Source: Saccharibacillus sp. O23
Lineage (GTDB): Bacteria; Bacillota; Bacilli; Paenibacillales; Paenibacillaceae
Direction of reading: 5' to 3'
Assembly: GCF_002205895.1 (NCBI RefSeq)
Contig: NZ_NJDE01000010.1
Location: 310,001 to 374,000, forward strand
DNA: 64,000 nt
The position numbers and the translations under genes were made by a program. Below, one piece after another: positions 44,529 to 53,333 of this stretch. Positions within the stretch are counted from its first letter, which is position 1. Each line of letters opens with the position of its first letter. Below the pieces are notes generated by a model. It saw only the letters and a program-made list of their open reading frames with translations. It had not been told where the DNA came from and searched no databases.

Positions 44529-45560
44529 ATGAATTCGGTTACGCCCAGCTCGATCAAAGTCAAAAGGATGAACGAAGAACGCGTCCGTCAGGCGCTGCGA
44601 GCGTCGGAATCCGCGACTAAGTCGCAGATCGCGCAAACGACCGGGCTCAGCGTCGCTACCTGCGGCACGCTGCTGGGCGAGATGCTGGAGACCGGAGAAG
44701 CGCTGGAAGACGAACCGGAAGAATCGAGCGGCGGCCGGCGTGCGCGTCGTTTCGTCTACAACGCGGACCATTCGCATATCGCGTGCGTTTGCGCCGTATA
44801 CGAGCTCGAGCGTCCGATGCTGATCTATGCGGTCGCCGATTCGTTCGGACGCGTGTTGGAACGGCGGTCCGAAGAAGCGGCCGCCCTCGACGAAGCCGCG
44901 ATCGATACGCTCGTCGGCAGGCTGCTGGTCAACTATCCGCAGATCAAAGCGCTGGGCATCGGCATCCCGGGATTGGTGCACAAAGGCGTGATCCATATTT
45001 GCGACGCGGCCGAATTGATCGGCGTGCCGCTGGCCGGACGCCTTCGAGAGAAATACGCGATCAAAGTCACGGTCGAGAACGACATGAATCTGACCGTGTA
45101 CGGTTTGTATCGCCGAAACGAATGGGAAGAGCCGGGAACCGTCGCGGCGATGATCTTCGAACGCGGCTGTTTTCCGGGAGCGGGGCTGATGATCGACGGA
45201 CGGATCCATCGGGGAAGCAGCCGTTTCGCGGGCGAAGTGTCGTTTCTGCCGTTCGGCGTCTCGCGGGAAGAACAACTGCGCCGCTTGAACGTCAAAGAAA
45301 CGTTCGTTCCGCTCGCCGCCCATGCGGTAGCGAGTCTGGCCGCGATCGTCAATCCCAAGATCGTGGCTTTGACGGGCGCTCAGGTCGCCGCATCCGATCT
45401 GGCCGCGATCCGGGAGCGATGTCTGGCCGTCATTCCGCCCGAACACATGCCCGAATTGACGTTTCTCGAAGCGCCGCGGGAACCTTATATCGAAGGGCTG
45501 ATCGCGATGACGCTGGAAAGCCTGTCTTATTCGTTCGAACTGGTCGAGAAGAAGTATTGA
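44529..45560 (+). CDS. ROK-family transcriptional regulator
   Basis: The 343-residue protein has an N-terminal winged helix-turn-helix ([20 protein letters not shown] then [20 protein letters not shown]) and a sugar-kinase-like body with [25 protein letters not shown] and [20 protein letters not shown]. The cysteine zinc motif (CxCGxxGCxE) that normally follows the AGE segment is missing, so this is a divergent member. It likely controls the sugar acetyltransferase encoded 28 bases downstream and itself. The ATG follows AAAGGAGGAAG. Confidence 0.85.
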   Translation: MNSVTPSSIKVKRMNEERVRQALRASESATKSQIAQTTGLSVATCGTLLGEMLETGEALEDEPEESSGGRRARRFVYNADHSHIACVCAVYELERPMLIYAVADSFGRVLERRSEEAAALDEAAIDTLVGRLLVNYPQIKALGIGIPGLVHKGVIHICDAAELIGVPLAGRLREKYAIKVTVENDMNLTVYGLYRRNEWEEPGTVAAMIFERGCFPGAGLMIDGRIHRGSSRFAGEVSFLPFGVSREEQLRRLNVKETFVPLAAHAVASLAAIVNPKIVALTGAQVAASDLAAIRERCLAVIPPEHMPELTFLEAPREPYIEGLIAMTLESLSYSFELVEKKY

Positions 45561-45588
45561 GATCAAGTACAGCAGAAGGAGAGAACCT

Positions 45589-46188
45589 ATGACGCAGCGT
45601 ACGGAAAAAGAAAAAATGATCGCGGGCGAGCTCTACAAAGCTTGGGACGAGGAACTTCGGCGGGAAAGCCTGCATGCCAAAAAGCTGGTCCGCTTGTTCA
45701 ACGCGACGACCGAGGAAGAACATGAGCGCCGCGTCGAACTGCTGAAAGAGTTGTTCGGTTCGACGGGGGAAAACGTATACATGGAGCCGAACCTCAGAGT
45801 CGATTACGGCTATAACATTCATGTCGGAGAGAACTTCTTCGCCAACTTCGACTGCACCATTCTCGACGTATGCGAAGTGCGCATCGGCGACAACTGCATG
45901 TTCGCGCCGGGCGTCAGCCTCTATACGGCGACGCATCCGATCGATCCGTACGAACGGATCGCCGGGCCGGAATACGGCAAGCCGATCGCGATCGGCGACA
46001 ACGTCTGGATCGGCGGCCGCGCGATCGTCAATCCCGGCGTGACGATCGGCGATAACGTCGTCGTCGCTTCGGGTGCCGTCGTGACCAAGAACGTTCCGGA
46101 TAACGTTATCGTGGGCGGCAATCCGGCGCGGATCATTCGGGCGATCGAAGTCGGAGAGAGACCGCAGCATCCGTCAAACGCAACCTAA
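45589..46188 (+). CDS. Sugar O-acetyltransferase (Maa/LacA family)
   Basis: The 199-residue protein has an N-terminal maltose-acetyltransferase helix pair ([19 protein letters not shown]) and a left-handed hexapeptide-repeat body ending [12 protein letters not shown]-type ([15 protein letters not shown]). The catalytic His is in [10 protein letters not shown] near residue 117. It uses acetyl-CoA to acetylate free sugars. It forms an operon with the ROK regulator. Confidence 0.92.
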   Translation: MTQRTEKEKMIAGELYKAWDEELRRESLHAKKLVRLFNATTEEEHERRVELLKELFGSTGENVYMEPNLRVDYGYNIHVGENFFANFDCTILDVCEVRIGDNCMFAPGVSLYTATHPIDPYERIAGPEYGKPIAIGDNVWIGGRAIVNPGVTIGDNVVVASGAVVTKNVPDNVIVGGNPARIIRAIEVGERPQHPSNAT

Positions 46189-46260
46189 CATTATGCTGGG
46201 TCATGGCACTCGGTTTGCCGTCAAGCAGAACTTTCGGACTTGAATACGTACCGCAAACGC

Positions 46261-46297
46261 CGAAGCACCGGGTTCCGTGAAGGGACCCGGTGCTTCG
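46261..46297. repeat. GC-rich hairpin without a T-tail
   Basis: CGAAGCACCGGGT pairs with ACCCGGTGCTTCG with one bulged base near the loop. There is no run of T on either side. It sits between two convergent genes and might slow transcription, but it is not a standard terminator. Confidence 0.6.
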
Positions 46298-46323
46298 ATG
46301 CTGTTTCGGCCTGCCGCGAGTAT

Positions 46324-46575
46324 TCATCGACCGCCGCGTTCGTAATTCCGAATGAATTCCCGGCCCGCCGGTCTGAGACGGGAATATTCCGCGAACGGAA
46401 TCGCTTCGCCGCCGTTGGTTTGAAGAAATGAAATATTGGAAGCATACCCTGCCTGATCCACCTCGTGAAGCGCTCTCATGAATTCCCGTTGATCGACGCC
46501 GAGACCCGATGCCGTCGGATCTTTCTCCCATTGGATTTCTTTGAGAATCTGATACAGAAGATTAGGAGCTGTCAC
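46324..46575 (-). CDS. YjcQ-like small protein
   Basis: This small protein of about 83 residues (LLYQILKEIQWEKDP, EFMRALHEVDQAGYASNISF, YSRLRPAGREFIRNY) has the helix-helix-wing layout of YjcQ-type winged-helix proteins known from prophages and Firmicutes chromosomes. Three in-frame GTG codons are candidates (46587, 46581, 46575). I prefer 46575, eight bases after AAGGTGG. It is an orphan gene. The family link is a pattern impression. Confidence 0.5.
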   Translation of the reverse strand: MTAPNLLYQILKEIQWEKDPTASGLGVDQREFMRALHEVDQAGYASNISFLQTNGGEAIPFAEYSRLRPAGREFIRNYERGGR

Positions 46576-46587
46576 TGTCACCGCCAC

Positions 46588-47098
46588 CTTCCGTGATTGA
46601 TGTTTCCATTATAAACCTTGTAAGCGTAGCCAACAATGAGAATGCGAGGGAGACTTTTTACGATTTTGCGGCGAAAAAGCGCGACGGAATGCCGATTCGC
46701 CGGCGATTTTGCCAATTAAGCTGCCGCTGCGATCTCGTCCGCATCGAGCGTGATGCGCGCTTGCTTTCTAACGGAACGAAGCGACGCTTAGCGGGCATTT
46801 CGAACGGTTTTAAAATGCTAACGGATCCAGATGACGCCTAGAATGAAAATAGACGGATTTCCGGCCGAAAAAGACGACAATCGGACGGCTAAGGAATCGA
46901 CGTTCCGTTAGCCGTTCGAAAAAAGGTTTTTCGCGCTCCTAAGGAATCTACGATCCGTTAGAGAAGCTGCTTAGCAAACTACAGGAAAGGAATTCTTAGG
47001 GAATCGGCTTTCTTCCGCTCCGGCGCGGCTTCCGAGGCGGTTTGAGAAGAACGGGAAAAGCGGCGTTCTTCTGCTTTTCGTTTCGTTCTGTCCCGCCG
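46588..47098. other. Non-coding stretch with short palindromic repeats
   Basis: About 510 bases with no supported gene. The right half holds four related 23-24-bp elements in two pairs; the left half shows only AT/GC-mixed sequence without obvious signals. Confidence 0.5.
46768..46961. repeat. Cluster of four REP-like palindromic elements
   Basis: Elements at 46768-46791 and 46818-46841 read CTAACGGA...CTTAG/CCTAG. Those at 46889-46911 and 46939-46961 are the same element in inverted orientation (CTAAGGAATC...CCGTTAG). Within each pair the starts are exactly 50 bases apart, and a shared CGAACGG lies in the spacer. The arrangement resembles the intergenic palindromic repeats scattered through Paenibacillaceae genomes. 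Confidence 0.65.
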
Positions 47099-48412
47099 TC
47101 AAGCTCGACCTGCCGATGCAGAAGGATTCGAGGGATCGGCAGGTTCGGCATCCAGACGGTTCAGCAGCCGGGAAGGCAGCGCGCCGAGCGAGCACAACAG
47201 CGGTAAGCCGCCCGCGATTAGGAATAACGCGGGAAGGCCCCAAGCGTGGCCGATCGCGCCGCCGAGGAATCCGCCGGCCGGCTGAAGCGAGCCGCCGATG
47301 AAATAACGAATCGTATTGACGCGGCCTTGCATGCCGTCGGGAACGAGGCGTCCGTACAGCGAAGAACTGAGCGACGAGAAGAACGGCGAAGACAGTCCAA
47401 TCAAGAATACCAGCGCGAGAGCCAGTCCGTAATCGGAGGTCAAGCCCATCGCCATATACAGCAGGCCGATTAACGAGAGGCTGCCCAGCATCCAGCGTTT
47501 GTACCGCCGGACTTCGCCGATCCAAGCGATCAACGCGATGCCTGCCGCGGTGCCCAACGAAGAAACGGTCGCGAGCAGGCCGATCGCCGCGGCGTCCTGC
47601 CGGAGAATCTCCCGGCCGTAAGGCACCATCATGGTCCAGACCGCGCCGGACCCCATATTGCTGATCGAGACCAGCAGCATCACGAGCAGCATGGCCGGAT
47701 AATGGCGATAGAATCCGAATCCTTCCCGAATTTCTCCGACATAGTTAGTTAGCAGAATGCGGATCGGGAGCCTGCCGCCGGATTTCCCGGACGGGGGTTC
47801 GTGATCGGCGGGCCGGGAAGCCGAATACGCCGAAGCCGACATGACCGAAGCCGGAAGCGACAGCAGCAGCAGGGCGCCTGCGGCGTAACAAGCCGCATCG
47901 ACGCCCAGAGCGGCCAGCGCGCCCCAGAGAGCGGTCATGCCGCCGGCGGCGGCCGGCCCGATCAATGCCGCGCCGCTGCGTACGCCGTCCATGACCGCGA
48001 ACGCGCGCACGCCGCCTTTTTTGCCGGTCAGCGCGGGGATCGAAGCCAATGCGGCCGGCATGAACAGCGCGGAACACGCGCCCGTAGCCGCGGCAGCCGC
48101 AAAAAGATGCCAGAGTTCGAGGCGGCCGGCTGCTCCGAGAATCAGCGGAAGCGAGACGGCGGCCAGACGGATGACCGCAAGCACCGCCATCAAGCGGCCT
48201 TTCGGAAAACGGTCGACGAGCGGTCCGCCGAGCAGCCGCAGCATAAGTTCGGGAATGCCCGCGCACAGCGCCAGCGTTCCCATCGCCAGCTTGGAACCGG
48301 TGAGACCGTAGACCAGCCATTCCATCGCCAGCAGCCCGAACGCGTCGCCGAAACTGCTCAGCGCGACGGCGCTTATCAACCGGGAATACGCCGATCCGAA
48401 CGGATTCTTCAT
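47099..48412 (-). CDS. Major facilitator superfamily transporter
   Basis: The 437-residue protein has about twelve hydrophobic helices and an MFS-type inter-helix loop (LGGPLVDRFPKGRLM near residue 62). The general shape SAVALSSFGDAFGLLAMEWLVY is that of MFS exporters encoded with ArsR-like regulators. The start is ATG 48412, which overlaps the upstream regulator stop by four bases, so the two genes form one coupled unit. A drug-efflux role is likely but unproven. Confidence 0.87.
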   Translation of the reverse strand: MKNPFGSAYSRLISAVALSSFGDAFGLLAMEWLVYGLTGSKLAMGTLALCAGIPELMLRLLGGPLVDRFPKGRLMAVLAVIRLAAVSLPLILGAAGRLELWHLFAAAAATGACSALFMPAALASIPALTGKKGGVRAFAVMDGVRSGAALIGPAAAGGMTALWGALAALGVDAACYAAGALLLLSLPASVMSASAYSASRPADHEPPSGKSGGRLPIRILLTNYVGEIREGFGFYRHYPAMLLVMLLVSISNMGSGAVWTMMVPYGREILRQDAAAIGLLATVSSLGTAAGIALIAWIGEVRRYKRWMLGSLSLIGLLYMAMGLTSDYGLALALVFLIGLSSPFFSSLSSSLYGRLVPDGMQGRVNTIRYFIGGSLQPAGGFLGGAIGHAWGLPALFLIAGGLPLLCSLGALPSRLLNRLDAEPADPSNPSASAGRA

Positions 48413-49380
48413 TCTGTCGCCGCGTTCGGATCGACGGACCCGCGGCTGCTTGCCGTACGCGAAGACGCCGGATGCAAATAAGCCGTCAACTGCGCGCCGA
48501 GCTCGCCCGTATCCGCGTTCCGCAGGCTGTACGTCGACAGCTTGCTGCCGCTGCCCGCATACACGGTCAGCAGCCCGGCCGCGCGCAGCAGAATCAGGTG
48601 ATAATGAATCGTGCTTTTGGAGATGCCGATCTGTTTGACGATCTCGGTGAATGTCGCTTGTCCGTTGTCGGCGACGAAACGGAGAATGCGCAGGCGGCTC
48701 TCGTCGTCGAGCGCACGCGCCAAGCGAAGCAGCGCGGGCGGAGGAAAGCCTTCCGGCTGCGGCAGGGCGTCGACGGGAAACATCGTGATCGCAAGCTTGG
48801 GATAGAAAGACAAGAGGTTGAACGGCCGTTGATGATATTGAGGTACCAGAATCACGCGGTCGGGCGGCTGCATGCCGGGAGACAGACGCATCCCGCAGGT
48901 CGCGGATTCGAAGACTTCTTCCGGCGGCCGATTCGAGATTTCTTGCTTCAACCGTTTTTCCGCCTGCTTCAATCCTGCCGAGATCGCCGGATCGATCCGG
49001 GAGAAATATTGTTCGTTCCACATCAGCAGAGCTTCGGCGGCCCGGTCTTTGATCTCCGGAAGACCGGCCGGCACGCTGTCGCCCGTCGAAGAAGCCAGAT
49101 CGTAGAGTTCGCCCGGGGACAAGGCCGACAGCCAGTTCGCGAAGGTTTCCGCCGTGCGGTCGCCCGGGCAGAGAGAGACGAACAGCGGCAGATCGAACCG
49201 TTCGGGATCGCCCAGTTTCTGAAGCGTTCGGTGCAGAGACGGCGACAGCGAAGCCGCGGTCTCTTTGACCCACGCCGTTCCGGCTTCAAGCGTCTTATGT
49301 TGAGTGCGGCGGGCATAGGCGCTTAGGCTGGACGCGCATTCGTAAGCTTCGGCATAATCGGATTCCAGACGAAATTCCAT
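48409..49380 (-). CDS. ArsR-like winged-helix regulator with large N-terminal domain
   Basis: The 323-residue protein has an unusual order. The first 200 residues form a mostly helical domain, and an ArsR-type winged helix follows near 215-290 (ALDDESRLRILRFVADNGQA ... TEIVKQIGISKSTIHYHLILL). I see no arsenic-type cysteine pair. The ATG at 49380 is preceded by AAGGAGGG. A perfect 18-bp palindrome just upstream is the likely operator. It should repress the coupled MFS exporter until an inducer appears. Confidence 0.85.
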   Translation of the reverse strand: MEFRLESDYAEAYECASSLSAYARRTQHKTLEAGTAWVKETAASLSPSLHRTLQKLGDPERFDLPLFVSLCPGDRTAETFANWLSALSPGELYDLASSTGDSVPAGLPEIKDRAAEALLMWNEQYFSRIDPAISAGLKQAEKRLKQEISNRPPEEVFESATCGMRLSPGMQPPDRVILVPQYHQRPFNLLSFYPKLAITMFPVDALPQPEGFPPPALLRLARALDDESRLRILRFVADNGQATFTEIVKQIGISKSTIHYHLILLRAAGLLTVYAGSGSKLSTYSLRNADTGELGAQLTAYLHPASSRTASSRGSVDPNAATE

Positions 49381-49405
49381 CAAGAAGCCCTCCTTTTCGA
49401 ATTTT

Positions 49406-49423
49406 GTTCTACAAATGTAGAAC
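49406..49423. promoter_or_regulatory. Palindromic operator upstream of the ArsR-like gene
   Basis: GTTCTACAAATGTAGAAC is a perfect 8-2-8 inverted repeat 26 bases before the start codon. A further half-site (TTCTACAT) follows at 49433-49440. It probably binds the ArsR-like regulator. Confidence 0.65.
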
Positions 49424-49534
49424 TTTTATGTTTTCTACATTAACAGAACATTGAGAAAGGCGCAAGACAATCCGTCTTCTTCCGGGAAACGCCTTTTCGC
49501 GCCGCACGCGAAAGCATCCGTCCGCCGTCCGCGC

Positions 49535-49617
49535 AAAAAGGCTGCACCGTCCGATTCTTCCCGGCGAGCGGAACGAGATTCGTTCCGAAAGGAGAAGAAG
49601 GGAGGTACAGCCTTTTT
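49535..49617 (-). terminator. Terminator of the GH32 operon
   Basis: Outer arms AAAAAGGCTG and CAGCCTTTTT enclose an imperfect, purine-rich inner stem. Read on the minus strand it ends in TTTTT, downstream of the GH32 gene. Confidence 0.65.
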
Positions 49618-49672
49618 GTAGGCTTCGGACCGCGGGTCCGTCAACGCCGTTCGCGATTGAGGTTCGACCTGC

Positions 49673-51325
49673 TTACCGGTCCAACGGCCAGCAGCTCAGC
49701 GACACGATCGCAGCTGACCCGCCTTCGGCGAAGAACGAGATGCCCGTCGAATCGGCATCCGGGTAGATGCGCGCGGACATGACCCGCTCGCCGTCCTGCG
49801 CGAACACCTCGACCGAGGAACGGTCGAGGAAGACCCGCAGCTTCAGGCGTGCCTCCTGAAGCCGGAGAGCGGCCCGGCGCACGCCGCCGGACCCGGCGCC
49901 GGAGCGCTCGCGGTCGAGGATCAGCTTCTCCTCGGCCCGATCGTACGCCAGCACCGTTTCTTCGCCCCGGGCTTCGTCTGCCCGCAGCGCGATCCCGAAT
50001 CTCGACGCCGTGCCTCCGTCGAACTCGACCTCCAATTCGAGGCAGTCGCCTTCGACGCCGGCGAACGACCGGCGGCTTCCGCCGTATCCCGCCGGCTCGC
50101 CCGAAGCTTGCTTTGCCGCGTCGCCATGCGCGTCCGTACCCGTCGGTCCGGCTTCTCGGACCGACCCGCCCGTTCCTCGGGACGCGTCCGCGCGCGCGGG
50201 ATGCTCCGCCGCTTCCGAGTCCGCTCGACCCAGCGGCTCGTTCGCATACCGAACTTCGGCGCCGCGAAGCTGCGACAGTTCCGGCACCGGGCGGCTGTAG
50301 ATCCGCCCGTTCTCCAGCGTAATGACGCGCGGCACCGTCATCGCGCCCGCCCAGCCGCGCTCCTGCTCGGGCATCTTGTCTTCCCACATCGCCATCCAAG
50401 CGATCAGAATCCGCCGCCCTTGATCGTCGAGCGTCGTCTGCGGCGCGTAGAAGTCGAATCCGTGATCGAGCAGCAGCATCTCGCCGTGCTCGAACTTGCC
50501 GGTCCCGTAATCCAGCTCGCCCACGAACGCGGCGGATTGATGCAAGTTGAGATAGAGATCGCCGGAAGGAGCGACGCCCTGCGGCGAGCAGATCAGCACG
50601 TCGCGTCCGCCGAGCGGGAACAGATCGGGACATTCCCACATGTAACCGAGCTTGTCCCGGTCTTCGATTCCGCCGGCCGTTACGCCGACGAACGACCAGT
50701 CCGTCAGATCGGCCGAACGGTACAGCAGCACCTGCCCGCTGCGCCGGTTCCGGGTCTGCGAGCCGAGGATGCAGTAGTAAACGCCTTCATGAATCCAGAC
50801 TTTCGGATCGCGGAAATGGAACGGATGAATATCCCCTTCCGGAGCCGCGGACAGCACCGGATTGCCGGCGTATTTTTCGAAATGAACGCCGTCGTCGCTG
50901 ACGGCCAGCGCCTGCACTTGCAGCAGATCTTCGTCGCGGTCAAGGCCGGTCCAGCGATTGCCCGTATACATCAGCCACAGCCGCCCGTCTTTTTCGATCG
51001 CGCTGCCCGAGAAGCATCCGTCCGCATCATACTCTTCGCTCGGAGCCAGCGCGATCGGCAGCGTTTCCCAATGCGCGAGATCCCGGCTTTTGACATGGCC
51101 CCAATGCATCGGTCCCCATTCGGCGGAGTAGGGATGATGCTGATAGAACAGATGATATTCGCCTTGATAGAAACAGAATCCGTTGGGATCGTTGATCCAA
51201 TAAGCCGGCGCCGCCACGTGATAACGGAGTCTCCACGGATCTTGCGCGACCCGCTGCCGGGCTTCGGCGAGCGAAGCTTCGGCGCGTTCCAGCTCGGCGG
51301 CATGTTCGTTTCGCGAAGTGCTCAT
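49673..51325 (-). CDS. GH32 sucrose-6-phosphate hydrolase / beta-fructosidase
   Basis: The 550-residue cytoplasmic enzyme has the GH32 nucleophile motif WINDPNG (Asp46), HHPYSAEWGPMHWGHVKSRDL, FRDPKVW (transition-state Asp) and WECPDLFPL (acid/base Glu). A C-terminal beta-sandwich is also present. It lacks a signal peptide, as in SacA/ScrB. Between propeller and sandwich a low-complexity insert of about 55 residues, rich in Ala, Gly, Arg and Asp (about 365-420), is unusual for the family. The start is ATG 51325. The small gene upstream ends 12 bases before it. Confidence 0.92.
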   Translation of the reverse strand: MSTSRNEHAAELERAEASLAEARQRVAQDPWRLRYHVAAPAYWINDPNGFCFYQGEYHLFYQHHPYSAEWGPMHWGHVKSRDLAHWETLPIALAPSEEYDADGCFSGSAIEKDGRLWLMYTGNRWTGLDRDEDLLQVQALAVSDDGVHFEKYAGNPVLSAAPEGDIHPFHFRDPKVWIHEGVYYCILGSQTRNRRSGQVLLYRSADLTDWSFVGVTAGGIEDRDKLGYMWECPDLFPLGGRDVLICSPQGVAPSGDLYLNLHQSAAFVGELDYGTGKFEHGEMLLLDHGFDFYAPQTTLDDQGRRILIAWMAMWEDKMPEQERGWAGAMTVPRVITLENGRIYSRPVPELSQLRGAEVRYANEPLGRADSEAAEHPARADASRGTGGSVREAGPTGTDAHGDAAKQASGEPAGYGGSRRSFAGVEGDCLELEVEFDGGTASRFGIALRADEARGEETVLAYDRAEEKLILDRERSGAGSGGVRRAALRLQEARLKLRVFLDRSSVEVFAQDGERVMSARIYPDADSTGISFFAEGGSAAIVSLSCWPLDR

Positions 51326-51337
51326 CGGCAGGCCTCC

Positions 51338-51658
51338 TTAAAAGTCGTTCCAGTTCCGCGCGCCGCGGCTGGTCTCGCTGCGTTCGCGAAGCTGCATGTC
51401 TTCCAGCATTTCGATCGCTTTAAGCGTGCCGTACAGCGAATCGAACAGATGCAGCGAATATTCGTCCTTTTCCATGACGAGCGCTTTGAAACGGTCTTTC
51501 TCCGCGATAAAAGAAGCGGTCTCTTTGAGATTCTTATGCCGGGCTTCCAGATAGACGGCGGCGCTCGACAGCCATAACGTGATCGCGCGGAAATCGTCTT
51601 TGGCGGCAACTTTTTCCCGAAGCTCGTCGCCCTGACGGGTCAGTTGGTTCAACTGCAT
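51338..51658 (-). CDS. Unidentified helical protein upstream of GH32
   Basis: The 106-residue, highly charged and apparently all-helical protein (MQLNQLTRQGDELREKVAAK and so on) has no membrane segment. Its ATG at 51658 is preceded by AGGAGG. It lies 12 bases before the GH32 gene in the same direction and is probably cotranscribed. I recognise no family. Confidence 0.65.
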   Translation of the reverse strand: MQLNQLTRQGDELREKVAAKDDFRAITLWLSSAAVYLEARHKNLKETASFIAEKDRFKALVMEKDEYSLHLFDSLYGTLKAIEMLEDMQLRERSETSRGARNWNDF

Positions 51659-51817
51659 GAAGATCCTCCTTTAAGCCGAAATGGATGAAGCCGTTTTCTT
51701 TTCCAGTTTACCAGATCACTTAGGAGATGACGAAATTGTCGGCCGTTAACAGGAAAAACCTGGCGCACGTCGAAAAGGTTAAAGGCAACACATTACCCAA
51801 CGGGGGAGGCGTGCGGA

Positions 51818-52024
51818 ATGGAAGAAGAACAATCGGTAGTGATCGCCATTCATTTCACGGACGGCGAAGTGCTGGAGATCGGGATCAGCGAGGAGGACTT
51901 CGAGCGGCTCTCGGAGGAGATCCAATCGAATCCGTGGGTCGAGATCGACGGCAGTACCATCAACACGTCGACGATCAAATATTTCTGGTTCTACGATATT
52001 CGCGAAGACGACGAAGAAGAATAA
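51818..52024 (+). CDS. Small acidic protein of unknown function
   Basis: The 68-residue protein (VVIAIHFTDGEVLEIGISEE, then FERLSEEIQSNPWVEIDG) resembles the short beta-beta-alpha 'YcxB/KTSC-like' sensing modules only superficially. The ATG follows GGGGGAGG. The acidic C-terminus ends DDEEE. It is 34 bases before the next gene and probably coexpressed. Confidence 0.65.
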   Translation: MEEEQSVVIAIHFTDGEVLEIGISEEDFERLSEEIQSNPWVEIDGSTINTSTIKYFWFYDIREDDEEE

Positions 52025-52058
52025 GTCGGGTACGAGAGCGGAGACGGGAACAACCGAT

Positions 52059-52679
52059 ATGTTAAAACGATTCGTCTGGAAAGAAAACGACGTGTATTCG
52101 ATCCGTTTGAAACAGAACCTTTATATTCCGGCGCAGCTGCTGGCGAAGCCGTATGCCGCTTTCTACGCGATCGGGAGCACGGCGGAAGACTTCGGGGATC
52201 TGCCGCCCGGTACGATCGATCTTAACGGTCGCAAGCCGCTCGGAACGTGCATGGTGCTGAAAGACTTCTTCAAGACCTGCGCGGCCGTCAAGCTGACGGA
52301 TCGGTTCGTTCCTTCCATGGACGCGGAAATTCCGGAGCTGTTTATCAGTCCCGATCCGCTTCAATGGGGACGGCGCGGCGAACTCGGCGACGACGAGCTG
52401 CTGTACAATCTGGTCCGAATCGATCCCGCTCGGGGCGATCAAGGCATTCTGGGCAACCCGATCGTGAAGCGGCATGTTTCGCGGGATGATCGCGCGCTCT
52501 GGGATCGTTACGAGTGGACCGGCCACAATACCGGCTACGAGCTGATCCGCCGCCTGATCTTGTCGTTCGAAGAAGGGCGTTGGATCGATCCGGCGAAAGA
52601 GAAAGCGAGAACGGGAAGCGATCCGTATCCGCTGCGGACGATTGAGGAATTGCGGGCAGCCGGGGTTCCTTCTTACTGA
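52059..52679 (+). CDS. Unidentified protein, possibly immunity-protein-like
   Basis: The 206-residue soluble protein begins FVWKENDVYSIRLKQNLYIPAQLL, a start reminiscent of Imm26-type immunity proteins (GDVFSIPL...). It then carries GTCMVLKDFFKTCAAVKLTD and ends in a polar tail. No toxin gene is nearby. The link to immunity proteins is only a loose resemblance, so the protein is left unnamed. The ATG has a weak GGAGAC ribosome site. Confidence 0.6.
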   Translation: MLKRFVWKENDVYSIRLKQNLYIPAQLLAKPYAAFYAIGSTAEDFGDLPPGTIDLNGRKPLGTCMVLKDFFKTCAAVKLTDRFVPSMDAEIPELFISPDPLQWGRRGELGDDELLYNLVRIDPARGDQGILGNPIVKRHVSRDDRALWDRYEWTGHNTGYELIRRLILSFEEGRWIDPAKEKARTGSDPYPLRTIEELRAAGVPSY

Positions 52680-52835
52680 ATAAGCAAGCGATGAACAGGG
52701 CAGCGTCGGCCGAAGCCGGCGCTGCTCTGTTTAGCGTGCGCGTCGATAGGTTTTCCGCGTTCGTCCGAATCTTTTCGGCCGTCGCGAAACATTTTCGGTG
52801 CGGCGGGCGTGTTAGAAGAGAAGGGAGGAGAGCTT

Positions 52836-53333
52836 TTGGAAACGGACAAGCGGCATGGAGAACAGGATTTCGAACACAAAGTCCACGAATATGCGGATCT
52901 CGTGCTGCGTCTGGCGTTTATTCGTCTAGGCAACGCGGCAGATGCGCAGGACGTATGTCAGGAAGTACTGATCAAGCTGTTCGAGTATCGGAATACGTTC
53001 AACGATGCCGAACACGAAAAAGCTTGGATCATTCGCGTCACCCTCCATGCCTGCCGCGACGTCGGAAGAAGCCGCTGGAAAAAAAGATTCCTGCTGTTCG
53101 CCGAGGTTCCGCTTCCGGAAGTCCCTGCTCGAAGTACGGAGATCTTGTCGCAGGTGCTGGCGCTTCCTTCCAAATACCGCATCGTGATTCATCTGCATTA
53201 TTACGAAGGTTATCGTACCGCCGAGATCGCCGAATTATTGGATCTGAACGAGAACACGGTGCGCACGCGATTGAAAAGAGGCAGGGAACGTTTGAAAACG
53301 TACCTGGCGGGAGGGATCGACGATGAAGAATGA
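52836..53333 (+). CDS. ECF-type RNA polymerase sigma factor
   Basis: The 165-residue protein has region 2 (VLRLAFIRLGNAADAQDVCQ, then EVLIKLFEYRNTF) and region 4 (LPSKYRIVIHLHYYEGYRTA, EIAELLDLNENTVRTRLKRG). It starts at TTG 52836, five to seven bases after AGGGAGGAG; GTG 52809 lies before the ribosome site. The end overlaps the next gene by 11 bases, coupling it to its probable anti-sigma factor. Confidence 0.9.
   Translation: METDKRHGEQDFEHKVHEYADLVLRLAFIRLGNAADAQDVCQEVLIKLFEYRNTFNDAEHEKAWIIRVTLHACRDVGRSRWKKRFLLFAEVPLPEVPARSTEILSQVLALPSKYRIVIHLHYYEGYRTAEIAELLDLNENTVRTRLKRGRERLKTYLAGGIDDEE

Noticed and set aside
47099-49273. Apparent 724-residue fusion reading through the MFS and regulator region
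   Set aside because: The N-terminal 290 residues are an out-of-frame shadow of the ArsR-like gene. The real MFS protein begins at 48412 with the four-base overlap.
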